The notes beneath the pieces are model-generated. The model was not told where the DNA came from, ran no database searches, and worked only from the letters and a program-made list of their open reading frames with translations. Positions 1 to 7,957 of a stretch of 64,000 nt of DNA are shown here, in pieces (positions within the stretch are counted from its first letter, which is position 1; each line of letters begins with the position of its first letter). Location: the NCBI GenBank assembly GCA_965263485.1, contig CBDHHO010000004.1:1488001-1552000 (forward strand), in the 5' to 3' direction. The stretch comes from Haliotispira sp965263485 (GTDB lineage: Bacteria; Spirochaetota; Spirochaetia; SP-2023). The position numbers were made by a program, and so were the translations under genes.

Positions 1-496
1 CACCTAGGGCAGAGAATTCCCACTTTTTGCTCCCATCATCAGGGTTAATCGCAAAGAGTTTATCCGATTGAGATCCGATATAAACTGTTCCATCATCAGC
101 GAATGTAGCTCCGTTGTACCGGGGGTTTCCCCCCGTATCGAAGGTCCATACTTGCTCGCCACCAGCAGTAAATTTATAGAGTTTGTCGTCGTACGAACCA
201 ATGTATACATTGCCTGAAGCATCGATAGCTGCGCTGCTCTTGTTGGCATCGCCGGTAGCATGGCTCCACTTCTTTTTCCCATCCGAACGAATTGCAAATA
301 TATTATCCACTCCGCCGTTTGCACTGGAGGCAATATAGACACTGCCATCGTCAGCTACAGCGGGGGAGGCGCTCTCCAGTACGCCAGGCAAGGGAAATTC
401 CCATAAGATCTCCAGCTGAAATGCTCCAAGATTCGCACAAGAAGCAGTAAGTGATGATAAAATGGTAAAACAGAGAATTTTCTGATGGATATTCAT
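1..496 (-). CDS. PQQ-like beta-propeller lipoprotein, partial (3' end outside window)
   Basis: The minus-strand reading frame opens at an ATG at 496 and runs off the left edge without a stop, giving 165 residues. The N-terminus is a lipoprotein signal peptide: hydrophobic ILCFTILSSL followed by the lipobox TASC, with the lipidated cysteine at residue 20. The rest consists of short repeated blades: SPAVADDGSVYIAS, AAIDASGNVYIGS and ATFADDGTVYIGS, each followed by a K/L-F or W-F strand. This is the signature of PQQ-like (PF13360-type) beta-propeller repeats, which usually act as periplasmic or surface binding scaffolds. It is the last gene after the sugar permeases in the same direction, 23 bp downstream, so it may belong to that operon. 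The ligand is unknown. A different-frame ORF over 4-348 is a shadow. Confidence 0.8.
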   Translation of the reverse strand, partial: MNIHQKILCFTILSSLTASCANLGAFQLEILWEFPLPGVLESASPAVADDGSVYIASSANGGVDNIFAIRSDGKKKWSHATGDANKSSAAIDASGNVYIGSYDDKLYKFTAGGEQVWTFDTGGNPRYNGATFADDGTVYIGSQSDKLFAINPDDGSKKWEFSALG

Positions 497-519
497 CAAC
501 GGAAGACTTTTAACAGTTT

Positions 520-1413
520 TCAGCCCTTTATAGAGCCGATCATAATTCCCTTTTCAAAGTATTTTTGCAGGAAAGGATAGGCAATCAGCAGCGGCAGTGA
601 GCCGGCGACCACCGAGGAGAACTTGAGCAGGTCCGCTAATTGTTGCTTGGCCGCAACCACGGAGCCCACATCCATATCGCCTTCTTCCGGCAGCTGGTTT
701 TCCAGCAGTATGCTGCGCAAAATAAGCTGCAACGGGAATTTGTGCTCATCTGAGAGATAAATCAAGGCCTTGAAGTACATGTTCCAGTAGCCCAGGGCGT
801 AGTACAAAACCATCACCGACAAAATGGCGCGCGAAAGCGGCAAGGCAATTTGATAGTAATAGGTGGCCAGACTGGCCCCATCGACGATGGCCGCCTCCTG
901 TAATTCCCGCGGTATGGAGCGCAGGTAAAAATTGCGCACAATGAGCAGGTTCCAGATGCTTACCGCCCCGCCTGAAAAAATTAAGGCCCACATGGTATTC
1001 ATCAGGCCGAGGGACTTAATCAGGAGATAGCTGGGAATCAAGCCCCCACTGAAAAACATGGTGATCGTAAAAAGCGTTAAAACGCCCCCCCGCCCGCGAA
1101 ATTTCTGCGCCAGACCAAAACCGGCGATCATAGTAAAATATACGCTGATAGAAGTCCCTACTACCGTATAAAGCAGGGAATTCGCGTAGCCGGTCATCAA
1201 AGTGTCATTCTTTGCCAAGGTCGTATAGGCTTTAAAAGTAAGGCCTCTGGGCCAAAGTATCACTTGCCCGCCATAGACCATTTTAGGGTCGCTGAAAGAG
1301 GCTATAAGCACGTAATATAAAGGGTACAGGGTTATCGCCACGGCCAGAAATAAAAAGAACCGTACCCCGATCATAAACAGGCGATCATCCCAGGATTCAT
1401 GAACCTTTTTCAT
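520..1413 (-). CDS. carbohydrate ABC transporter permease, LplC/YtcP type (MalG-like)
   Basis: 297-residue inner-membrane permease of the binding-protein-dependent transport family. Six hydrophobic segments are visible, beginning around residues 13-36. The cytoplasmic EAA loop that contacts the ATPase is recognisable at EAAIVDGASLATYYYQIALPL. The short C-terminus ending KYFEKGIMIGSIKG is typical of the YtcP/LplC subgroup, which imports oligosaccharides or sugar derivatives. Its start codon overlaps the stop codon of the upstream permease by one base (TGATG), so the two are translationally coupled. No ATPase gene lies in the window; such systems commonly share an MsmK-like ATPase encoded elsewhere. 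The family is secure, the substrate is not known. Confidence 0.92.
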   Translation of the reverse strand: MKKVHESWDDRLFMIGVRFFLFLAVAITLYPLYYVLIASFSDPKMVYGGQVILWPRGLTFKAYTTLAKNDTLMTGYANSLLYTVVGTSISVYFTMIAGFGLAQKFRGRGGVLTLFTITMFFSGGLIPSYLLIKSLGLMNTMWALIFSGGAVSIWNLLIVRNFYLRSIPRELQEAAIVDGASLATYYYQIALPLSRAILSVMVLYYALGYWNMYFKALIYLSDEHKFPLQLILRSILLENQLPEEGDMDVGSVVAAKQQLADLLKFSSVVAGSLPLLIAYPFLQKYFEKGIMIGSIKG

Positions 1414-2336
1414 CAGAATAACCCCACAGAGCTGACTTTCTTGGCGATACGGTTGACGGTCAGCAGAAAAACCAGGTTAATTACGGCATTGAACAAGCCA
1501 ACGGCAGCACCAAAGCTGTATTGCCCATCTGCGATACCAATTTTGTAGGTGTAGGTGGAAATCACCTCAGCAGCCCCCATATTCATCTCATTCTGCATCA
1601 GAAACGCTTTTTCGAAGCCCACACTCATCATCTTGCCCATGTTTAAAATCAATAGAATAATTACAGTGGGAGCGATGGACGGCAGGTCGATATACCAAAT
1701 CCGTTTGAGCCGATTGGCCCCATCGATTCTGGCAGCTTCATAGAGTTCGGTTGATATGGTTGAGAGTGTGGCAATATAAATAATGGCATTCCAACCGGCG
1801 GTCTGCCAGATTCCCGAACCGACATACAAGGCCCGGAACAGATCCGGCATTCCCAGAAATAAAATGGGATCGCCTCCCAGTCTTTTGATTAAAATATTGA
1901 TCAAGCCAATACGCGGTGAGAGGAAGAGGTTCAGCAGGCCGATCAGCACCACAATCGAAATAAAATTCGGGGCATAGGTTATCGTCTGTATAAAACGCTT
2001 GCTCTTCTGGCTGCGCAGCTGATTGAGTAGCAAGGCTAAAATAATCGGAAAAGGGAAGGCGAAAACCAGTTGATACAAGCTAATTAAAAGGGTATTCCTC
2101 ACAATAGTGAGAAACTGATACGAATTTACAAAACGGCTGAAATGCTTCAGTCCCAACCATTGGCTGCCCCATAAACCTCTGGCTGGCACAAAATCCTTGA
2201 ACGCGATCTGCAGACCGTACATGGGCAGATAATCGAATATCAAAAGCAAGATCAGCGCTGGAAACAGAAAGTAGCAATAAATTTCCACTTCGTGTTTCCA
2301 GCTGCCCGTCTGCCTTTTAAGGCTTTGCTTTTTCAT
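1413..2336 (-). CDS. carbohydrate ABC transporter permease, LplB type (MalF-like)
   Basis: 307-residue inner-membrane permease, partner of the neighbouring LplC-type protein. The N-terminal hydrophobic segment YCYFLFPALILLLIFDYLPMYGLQIAFKDF, split here only for reading, is characteristic of LplB proteins, and the EAA loop reads YEAARIDGANRLKRIWYIDLPSI. Six transmembrane segments are predicted by eye. It begins 23 bp after the solute-binding lipoprotein and ends overlapping the next permease by one base, so the three genes form an operon. Together the two permeases would make the channel of an importer for oligosaccharides or polysaccharide fragments. The substrate cannot be read from the sequence. 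Confidence 0.92.
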   Translation of the reverse strand: MKKQSLKRQTGSWKHEVEIYCYFLFPALILLLIFDYLPMYGLQIAFKDFVPARGLWGSQWLGLKHFSRFVNSYQFLTIVRNTLLISLYQLVFAFPFPIILALLLNQLRSQKSKRFIQTITYAPNFISIVVLIGLLNLFLSPRIGLINILIKRLGGDPILFLGMPDLFRALYVGSGIWQTAGWNAIIYIATLSTISTELYEAARIDGANRLKRIWYIDLPSIAPTVIILLILNMGKMMSVGFEKAFLMQNEMNMGAAEVISTYTYKIGIADGQYSFGAAVGLFNAVINLVFLLTVNRIAKKVSSVGLF

Positions 2337-2359
2337 TTCTATCCGCTTCGCTCAACGAA

Positions 2360-3973
2360 CTATGGATTCTGGTATCGTTCGTATACCGTCTGGTATATTT
2401 CGATATAGCGTTCGATACCAGCCTTTTTCATCTGTTCGGCAAAGTCGTCCCAGTCGGCCACAGGGTCTTCTCCTTCGAGCACCCATTTGGTCAAATAGCT
2501 CGCATACACAGAGCGCAAATCAGATCTGAGAACGCCCCATTCTTCCTTTTCATCTTTGGTAAAACTCATGTCGGGAACGTATTTTGACTCATCAGCGTAG
2601 GGCAGGTAGACATCTTTCGCCCGCTCAATCTTCTGCTGCTGGGCAATGGAAGGCGTGAATTTGTCGTAAGCATCTATTAGCAGGCCATAGGGGAAGCGCG
2701 TCGCCGGGGTATACTGGTAGCGGAATTCATCGGGACTCTGGCCTTCGGGGGGAGGATTCGTGGTAATCTGCCCGTCCGTATCTCGATTGAGGAGGATGTC
2801 CCAAGGACCGTACATAATCTGCCAGGCGTATTCGGGATCGTAGGCCATGTCGATAAAGCGCATGGTGGACGCAGGATAGGGATTGGACGTGGGCAGGACA
2901 AAAATCCCCCTGCGGTAATAGGCTTTCTGGTTCGAGGGCCATTCCTTCCTGCCGGAGGGTCCGGCCAGTGGCGGCAGCGCGGTGTAATCATCGACCCGAT
3001 CGGCACCAACCACATAGCCGGGATGCCATTCAGAGAAGGTCCCAAGGATTTCAGGGTCGTGGGCACCTTTGGCAAAGTACTGAGATCTATCCTGGGTATA
3101 GGCTTCCACGTCAATGAGCCCTTCCTGGTACAGGCGCTGTATATACAAAACCAATTCTTTAAAGCCTTCGGGCTCAGCCAGCGGAGTACATACGATTTTG
3201 CCGTTTTCAACGAACAGGGGCGGACTGCCCAGGAGTACATCGACAAAGGAACCGCTGAGAAGATTGAAAAAATCTCCCCCCGTACGCCATCCTCCATCAT
3301 AAGATAAGGGAATTTCATCGTTGATGCCGTTCTGATTTGGATCCCCTTCTTTGAACAGTTTGAGCACCTGATAGAATTCTTCGGTAGTTTGAGGTACTTC
3401 CAAGCCGAGGCGATCGAGCCATGTTTTGTTGATGAATGCGTTTGATGGGATTTTACGCTCCACAAACTCTTCAATCGATATCAGGCTGTAAATATGCCCA
3501 TTCGCTTCCTGCATTACCTTCCGGTACTGGGGCCTCTGATCGAGTATTCCCTTCAAGTTTGGCATATATGTATTGATATACTCGTCCAAGCGCCGCGCGC
3601 TGGCATCGGCATAGTCCGTCAAGTCGACAGATGCCTCTCCCATAATGATGTCCGGTAAATCATCGCTGGCAAACAGCAGCTTGACTTTATCCTTATAGCT
3701 CGATTGGGGTATTTCCTGAATTTCCAGATTAATACCGGCCTTTTTCTCCCACCTCGTGATTGTAGGCATTTCCTCAAAAGGGCCATTTATCGGGCGCTTG
3801 TTGACAATTGTCTTCAAGGTAATTGGCTCACTGACAATGGGATATCCCGTTGCTTGAAAGATATCCTTTTCGGCGGCCCCGATCAGGCCAGCCTCATCCG
3901 CAGTTTGCCCTGCCTTCCTGGCGCAGCTTGCGAGTACGTTGATTGCGATCAGCAGTAAAAATAAAGTTCTCAT
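2360..3973 (-). CDS. extracellular solute-binding lipoprotein, LipO type (ABC importer)
   Basis: 537-residue binding protein. The N-terminus MRTLFLLLIAINVLASCARK is a lipoprotein signal with lipobox LASC and the lipidated cysteine at residue 17. The mature part has the alpha/beta binding-protein features of the large LipO/family-1 group: a KVKLLFASDDLPDII block, the NKTWLDRLGLEVPQTTEEFYQVLKLF segment common to sugar-binding lipoproteins, and a DPNQNGINDEIPL calcium-like loop near residue 215. It is first in the operon before two permeases, so it delivers substrate to them. About 90 bp of AT-rich sequence separates it from the LacI-type gene; TAAACAC occurs twice there and may be regulator half-sites, which is only a guess. 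Confidence 0.92.
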   Translation of the reverse strand: MRTLFLLLIAINVLASCARKAGQTADEAGLIGAAEKDIFQATGYPIVSEPITLKTIVNKRPINGPFEEMPTITRWEKKAGINLEIQEIPQSSYKDKVKLLFASDDLPDIIMGEASVDLTDYADASARRLDEYINTYMPNLKGILDQRPQYRKVMQEANGHIYSLISIEEFVERKIPSNAFINKTWLDRLGLEVPQTTEEFYQVLKLFKEGDPNQNGINDEIPLSYDGGWRTGGDFFNLLSGSFVDVLLGSPPLFVENGKIVCTPLAEPEGFKELVLYIQRLYQEGLIDVEAYTQDRSQYFAKGAHDPEILGTFSEWHPGYVVGADRVDDYTALPPLAGPSGRKEWPSNQKAYYRRGIFVLPTSNPYPASTMRFIDMAYDPEYAWQIMYGPWDILLNRDTDGQITTNPPPEGQSPDEFRYQYTPATRFPYGLLIDAYDKFTPSIAQQQKIERAKDVYLPYADESKYVPDMSFTKDEKEEWGVLRSDLRSVYASYLTKWVLEGEDPVADWDDFAEQMKKAGIERYIEIYQTVYERYQNP

Positions 3974-4063
3974 GGAGCCCCCGTGTTTACAGTTTGAATT
4001 TATCCTTCAATAGAAGATTTTATATCAATTATCCACAGTGTTTATTTTTCATATATCAATCTA

Positions 4064-5191
4064 TCACTCTCCGACAAACTTACTCTTTAACTTGGCAAAC
4101 TCACATTCGGGCAGCCTGCCGTTCACCTTCTTGTACGACAGGGCCAGGAACAGGCGGGTAAAGGCTTCTACCCCCTGTTTGGAAATATTGTGGTTGACCG
4201 TGGGAATGCCGAAAACCCGGGCCATATCCGTGTTGTCATAGCCGGTGACCAGGGCCTCCAGACCTTCCTGCTGCAAGTACCGCTTGATGCAGATCGCCAC
4301 GATGTCAGCCAGGCAGAAAAACGCGTCGTGCCGGGGCAACTCCAGTGCGGGACGCAGCTTTTCGATCGAAGCCACCGAGTAATTATCCAGATACAGGACT
4401 TGAGCCTCTTTGCCAAAATATTTCTGGTACAGGGCAATTTTTTTCTGGCGCTGTTGGAATTTATCCACGGCGATGGTCAGGAGCAACGGATTCTGCACCC
4501 GGTCCTGATAGTGGCGCAATAGCGTGCTCAGGCCAATCAAATCGGCCTTAATACTGGCGACAACCGTATTCTCTCGTGCGCTGCGAGGCACCTTGCTCCA
4601 CGGATTGATCAAAGTAACCGGTATCTCGCGGCGCGCCAGTTCCAAGTATTCGGTCTCGCCCAGCATGGAGCCGATGATAATCAGGCCGTCCACCAGACCC
4701 AGAAACGGCATGCGCTGAATAAAGCCGTGCTGCTCCTCCTGCGTCACATCATAGATCAGCAGGCCGTAGTGATATTCGTTGGCCTGGGACTTAATGCCCT
4801 CCAGAATTGCGCTGCTGTAGTCCTTGGACGGAGTGCGGGTAATATTGGCCAATACGGCAATCACTTTTTTTTCCTTCGCCCGAACCAGCTGGGCACTCTG
4901 TGAAGGTTTGTAGCCCAGAGCGGCAATCACCTGGCGCAGAGTCTCCTGCCTGGCGGCAGAGATATTCTGAAAGCGCTGATTGATAAAGTTGGAAACCGTG
5001 GTCTTCGACTGGCCGACCAGCCCGGCGATAAAGGCCTGATCGAAGCCGGGGTTGGCCGACTTCTTGTTGCTCTTCCATTGCTGGTAGTAATCCAGCACTT
5101 CCTGCTCAGATTTTTGCAGCAGAGCCGCCAGTTGCCGGGCCGGGAATTTAAAACTAGAGACACTGTTATGATTTAGTGTTTCGGTTAACAT
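4064..5191 (-). CDS. LacI-family transcriptional regulator with N-terminal extension
   Basis: Likely local repressor of the adjacent sugar-importer operon. The DNA-binding helix-turn-helix reads AFIAGLVGQSKTTVSNFINQ and continues to the hinge GYKPSQSAQLVRAKEKK, followed by a periplasmic-binding-like domain with VDGLIIIGS, VTLINP and TGYDNTDMARVFGIPTVNHN. Most LacI proteins begin directly with the HTH; here about 50 residues precede it, with a QEVLDYYQQWKSNKKSANP segment that I do not recognise. The frame is open to 5233, but a consensus promoter occupies 5198-5226, so the ATG at 5191 is the first that could be transcribed. It lies about seven bases after the -10 box, implying a leaderless or nearly leaderless mRNA. 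A start further in is possible. Confidence 0.88.
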   Translation of the reverse strand: MLTETLNHNSVSSFKFPARQLAALLQKSEQEVLDYYQQWKSNKKSANPGFDQAFIAGLVGQSKTTVSNFINQRFQNISAARQETLRQVIAALGYKPSQSAQLVRAKEKKVIAVLANITRTPSKDYSSAILEGIKSQANEYHYGLLIYDVTQEEQHGFIQRMPFLGLVDGLIIIGSMLGETEYLELARREIPVTLINPWSKVPRSARENTVVASIKADLIGLSTLLRHYQDRVQNPLLLTIAVDKFQQRQKKIALYQKYFGKEAQVLYLDNYSVASIEKLRPALELPRHDAFFCLADIVAICIKRYLQQEGLEALVTGYDNTDMARVFGIPTVNHNISKQGVEAFTRLFLALSYKKVNGRLPECEFAKLKSKFVGE

Positions 5192-5197
5192 AGAGAT

Positions 5198-5226
5198 AGT
5201 ATACATTGATTTCGGCAACTTGTCAA
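5198..5226 (-). promoter_or_regulatory. sigma-70 promoter of the LacI-type gene
   Basis: On the minus strand, TTGACA (5226-5221) and TATACT (5203-5198) are separated by exactly 17 bp. Transcription would start near 5191, on or beside the proposed ATG. This rules out the longer upstream reading frame as the translated N-terminus, at least from this promoter. Confidence 0.75.
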
Positions 5227-5237
5227 ATATCACCTGA

Positions 5238-5253
5238 ATTTTTAGAGGTGTCC
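5238..5253 (+). repeat. solo right terminus of the dispersed element
   Basis: ATTTTTAGAGGTGTCC matches the right end of the dispersed MITE-like family. No matching left end is seen nearby, so it is a bare terminus. It lies just upstream of the LacI-type gene promoter and after the PHP-domain gene. Confidence 0.7.
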
Positions 5254-5291
5254 TTAAAGGAAAAACTCAGAAGGCATGGTATTCAAGGCGT

Positions 5292-6194
5292 TTAGAGTCG
5301 ATATTCCCTTTGCAAAAACGCCGCTTCGGCGGGCAGTTCGATGGGTCGGCCTTCAGTGCCTGTGCCCAGAATATTTGCCGTTTCGCCGCGGTGGTAGTCC
5401 GAGCCGCCACAGTATTGCATACCATGCTGTTCCAGCATGAGGGCCATGCGTCTGCTGTCCGCGAGGCTGGTGCGCGGGTGGCTCAGTTCAAGACCGTCCA
5501 GCCCTGCATCATGCCACAGCCTCAGGTGTTCGCCAAATTGCCGCCAGTTGAGCTGCAGCGAATGCGGATGGGCAATAAAAGCATAACCGCCCGCTTCGTG
5601 GATCCAGGCAATGCCCTCTTCCGGCAGGGGCCCCTTGATGGCCACACAAGCCGCAGCGCCGTCTGCCAGGTAGCGCGAGAATGACTCGTTGTACGAAGAG
5701 CAATAACCTTTATCTGCAAGGTATCTGGCGATGTGACTGCGGTTAAGGATTTCTGATCCTCCCGATTTTTGCGGACCTTGTTTCCCCTCTGGCAGCTTGC
5801 CGCAATGTTGCAGTACCCTCGCACTGTCGATATCCACACCCAGCTTTCGGAGCTTGGCAAAAATTTCCTGATTGCGCTCACCCCGCCGCTGCTGCAGGCC
5901 TGTGAGCCGTTTCTCCAGAGAGTCCAAGTCTCTCAGCCCCAAACCCAGCAGATGGAAGGTGCCATTGCCCCACCGAATGGTCAGTTCAATGCCTCCTAGG
6001 CAGCGAATACCATACTGTTGCGCGCTCTGCTGCGCCTCGCGCACACCGCCAACCGTATCGTGGTCGGTCAGGGCAAAGACTGCGACACCGCTCGCCTGCA
6101 TGGCCGCAGCCAGAGCGCAGGGAGATAGCACTCCGTCCGAATACAGGGAATGGCTGTGCAAATCGCAGCGCAGCAGAGTGGAATCTTGCAGCAT
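5292..6194 (-). CDS. PHP-domain phosphoesterase (RNase AM / YciV-like)
   Basis: 300-residue PHP metal-dependent phosphoesterase. Metal-binding motifs are in place: DLHSHSLYSDG near residues 11-21, ALTDHDTVGG near 41-50, GGIELT, a central helical insertion, then FIAHPHS and GGSDYH toward the C-terminus. Family members of this length hydrolyse 3',5'-nucleotide bisphosphates and trim RNA 5' ends (RNase AM) or act as nucleoside monophosphatases. The insertion between the second and third motifs has the length usual for YciV relatives. It lies 52 bp downstream of the dihydroorotate-dehydrogenase-like gene in the same direction. The exact substrate is inferred only from the family. Confidence 0.88.
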   Translation of the reverse strand: MLQDSTLLRCDLHSHSLYSDGVLSPCALAAAMQASGVAVFALTDHDTVGGVREAQQSAQQYGIRCLGGIELTIRWGNGTFHLLGLGLRDLDSLEKRLTGLQQRRGERNQEIFAKLRKLGVDIDSARVLQHCGKLPEGKQGPQKSGGSEILNRSHIARYLADKGYCSSYNESFSRYLADGAAACVAIKGPLPEEGIAWIHEAGGYAFIAHPHSLQLNWRQFGEHLRLWHDAGLDGLELSHPRTSLADSRRMALMLEQHGMQYCGGSDYHRGETANILGTGTEGRPIELPAEAAFLQREYRL

Positions 6195-6246
6195 GTCCTA
6201 TCTCAGGGCTTTGGCGTAATGTGGGTGCTGACACCTACCCGGGTAC

Positions 6247-7317
6247 CTAGGGGCCTAGGGACCGTGGGTTTTGTGGCAAACGATACCGAGCACGCAGCCT
6301 CTCCAGGGAAAGAATATTTTCCCCGCGCATCCATTGGGCCAGTTCATCCAGCAGCACAGCAATGTGGGCAGTGCCCTGTTGCAACAGCACGCTGCAAAGC
6401 TGTACCGCCGAAGCGCCGACCAGCAGAGCTTTAATCAGCTGCCCGGCGCTGTGCACTCCAACCGACAAGGCCAAGTCGCAGCCTCGGGCATACTGAGCAT
6501 TTCTGTGCTGCGCAGACGGATGGAACGGCCCCTTCCCGCTGCGCAATGGAGCAGTGTGCAACGTCAAGCCGCGCAGAGCTGGGCCGAGCAGCGGCAGATG
6601 AGATGCTGCGGGCTGGGGAATACGTGGCCCCGGCCTAAGCTCCATGTGCTCCAGATCAATATCGGACAGATGGGAGACCATGCCCCGCACTCCGGCAGCG
6701 GCCATGCGCCGCAGCAGATCATTGCTCATGTGCGGCGGCACCTTCAGTGTTAGTGGAATACTCAGCTCGGCCGAACAGGTGCCCAGGGCCCTGAGCAACC
6801 GCTTCTCCGCCCTCTGCTCATCGCGGCGGCTCCGGCAGGGGGCGGATTGCAGCAGGCTCGGACTCAGTTCAATCGCCGAGGCTCCAGCACGTTCTAGGCC
6901 AAAGACGTAGTCCCGCCACCGGACCGGATCGCTGAGGCTGACGATGAGCGGAACCTCGCGCAGCTCGGGCTGACGGCGCGCCTCTGCCAGCAGGTCCATA
7001 TACTCATCGGGCTGGATCATCTTGCCCATTTCGCGAATGTAATCCCAAGCTTCACTATGTTTGCCCACGCTCTGATCGTGCAGCAGATACTCCGCGACTT
7101 GACTGGCTCCTTCTTCAGCGAGGGGATGCAGCACGATGCCTCCGATTCCGGCCTGTGCCAGCTGCACAATCCGGGACACGCTGCCGGTGAGCGGCCCCGC
7201 TGCTGAAATCAGGGGGTTGCGCAGCTTCAGGCCCGCATAGTGTGAACACAAGGACAATGGCTTCCCGTCTGCGCGCTCACCACGCACGGGTTCTGCTCTC
7301 AGTTGGCTTTCTGCCAT
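6247..7317 (-). CDS. dihydroorotate dehydrogenase-like flavoprotein
   Basis: 356 residues from the ATG at 7317; the frame is open to 7485 and an ATG at 7338 has GGGAGG too close to it, so the start is uncertain. The TIM-barrel flavoprotein family is shown by YAGLKLRNPLISAAGPLTGS, the IVLHPLAEEGASQVAEYLL strand, VPLIVSLSD, AIELSPSLL and IPLTLKVPPHMSNDLLRRMAAAGVRGMVSH, and the late phosphate-site region LSVGVHSAGQLIKALLVGASAVQLCSVLL. It belongs to the stand-alone DHOD-like group (COG0167), not the quinone type at 35.3 kb. The catalytic loop normally seen as N-x-S-x-N is replaced around SPSLLQSAPC, so it may not oxidise dihydroorotate. Its true substrate is unknown. Confidence 0.8.
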   Translation of the reverse strand: MAESQLRAEPVRGERADGKPLSLCSHYAGLKLRNPLISAAGPLTGSVSRIVQLAQAGIGGIVLHPLAEEGASQVAEYLLHDQSVGKHSEAWDYIREMGKMIQPDEYMDLLAEARRQPELREVPLIVSLSDPVRWRDYVFGLERAGASAIELSPSLLQSAPCRSRRDEQRAEKRLLRALGTCSAELSIPLTLKVPPHMSNDLLRRMAAAGVRGMVSHLSDIDLEHMELRPGPRIPQPAASHLPLLGPALRGLTLHTAPLRSGKGPFHPSAQHRNAQYARGCDLALSVGVHSAGQLIKALLVGASAVQLCSVLLQQGTAHIAVLLDELAQWMRGENILSLERLRARYRLPQNPRSLGP

Positions 7318-7520
7318 GATTCCATCCCCACGCGGCATTTCCTCCCGCCTTCCCGCGATTGTAGTGAGGGGGAGAGCAGACTGCCAGCCGGGCGGATAGG
7401 GAGGATGTTTGGGCATGCTTTGCGATATGACAAGCCATGGCAGCAAGGATGGAGCCTCGCTGCCATCTGGGATAAAGGCCGGCATTGTACTTTGAAGTTA
7501 GGGAGGACAGGACTAAGCTA

Positions 7521-7548
7521 TTGACAAGAACTCCGATAGCAGTATCTT
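7521..7548 (+). promoter_or_regulatory. sigma-70 promoter upstream of rpmB
   Basis: TTGACA (7521-7526), 16-bp spacer, TATCTT (7543-7548). It points at rpmB and would give a leader of roughly 80 nt, which contains a bare end of the dispersed element. Confidence 0.6.
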
Positions 7549-7557
7549 GGCCGGACT

Positions 7558-7571
7558 GTTTAGAGGTTCCC
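7558..7571 (+). repeat. solo right terminus of the dispersed element in the rpmB leader
   Basis: GTTTAGAGGTTCCC resembles the right end of the dispersed family with two changes. It lies between the rpmB promoter and start codon, so it is transcribed in the leader. Confidence 0.5.
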
Positions 7572-7636
7572 AAAACCGGCCCCTGTACCGCTATCGGGAG
7601 CAACGGGAGTAAGCTTCGTTATTCGGGAGAACGATG

Positions 7637-7867
7637 ATGGCAAGAGTCTGCGACATTTGTGACAAGGGCACTACTTTTGGCAATTCCGTTCCCCGGAAGG
7701 GCTTGCCAAAAAAGGAAGGTGGTACTGGCCAGCATGTGGTCAAGCGCGTGCCGCGCAATTTTAAGCCCAATTTACTACAGATCAAGGGCATATATAAAGG
7801 TAAAGTCCGGCGCATGAAGATTTGCACCCGCTGCCTGAAAGCAGGCTTGGTGGAGAAAGTTCTCTAG
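7637..7867 (+). CDS. rpmB: 50S ribosomal protein L28 (bL28)
   Basis: Small basic ribosomal protein of 76 residues, usual length for bL28. It starts MARVCDICDKGTTFGNSVP and carries the conserved core RVPRNFKPNLLQIKG followed by KVRRMKICTRCLKAG. Both CxxC pairs (CDIC and CTRC) are kept, so this is the zinc-binding (C+) form. Two ATGs are adjacent; the second, at 7637, is preferred because the GGGAGA ribosome-binding site lies about 7 bases away and the product then begins MARVC as in the family. It is a single-gene transcript with its own promoter and a strong terminator. Confidence 0.97.
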   Translation: MARVCDICDKGTTFGNSVPRKGLPKKEGGTGQHVVKRVPRNFKPNLLQIKGIYKGKVRRMKICTRCLKAGLVEKVL

Positions 7868-7927
7868 CAGCTTGGCAGTTCTGTACAGTGCGAGGAGCAC
7901 AGTACAGAATTGAATCTTAGCTTTATC

Positions 7928-7953
7928 AAAGACAGCCGGGCTGTCTTTTTTTT
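7928..7953 (+). terminator. intrinsic terminator of rpmB, possibly bidirectional
   Basis: AAAGACAGCC pairs with GGCTGTCTTT, followed by a run of T on the plus strand. It lies 60 bp after rpmB and directly before the end of the convergent gor gene. On the minus strand the hairpin is followed by GATAAAG, so termination is stronger on plus. Confidence 0.85.
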
Positions 7954-7957
7954 GTGT

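Noticed and set aside
4..348. 114-codon minus ORF at the left edge
   Set aside because: It lies out of frame in the partial beta-propeller lipoprotein gene, which has a signal peptide and repeated motifs; the ORF has none.
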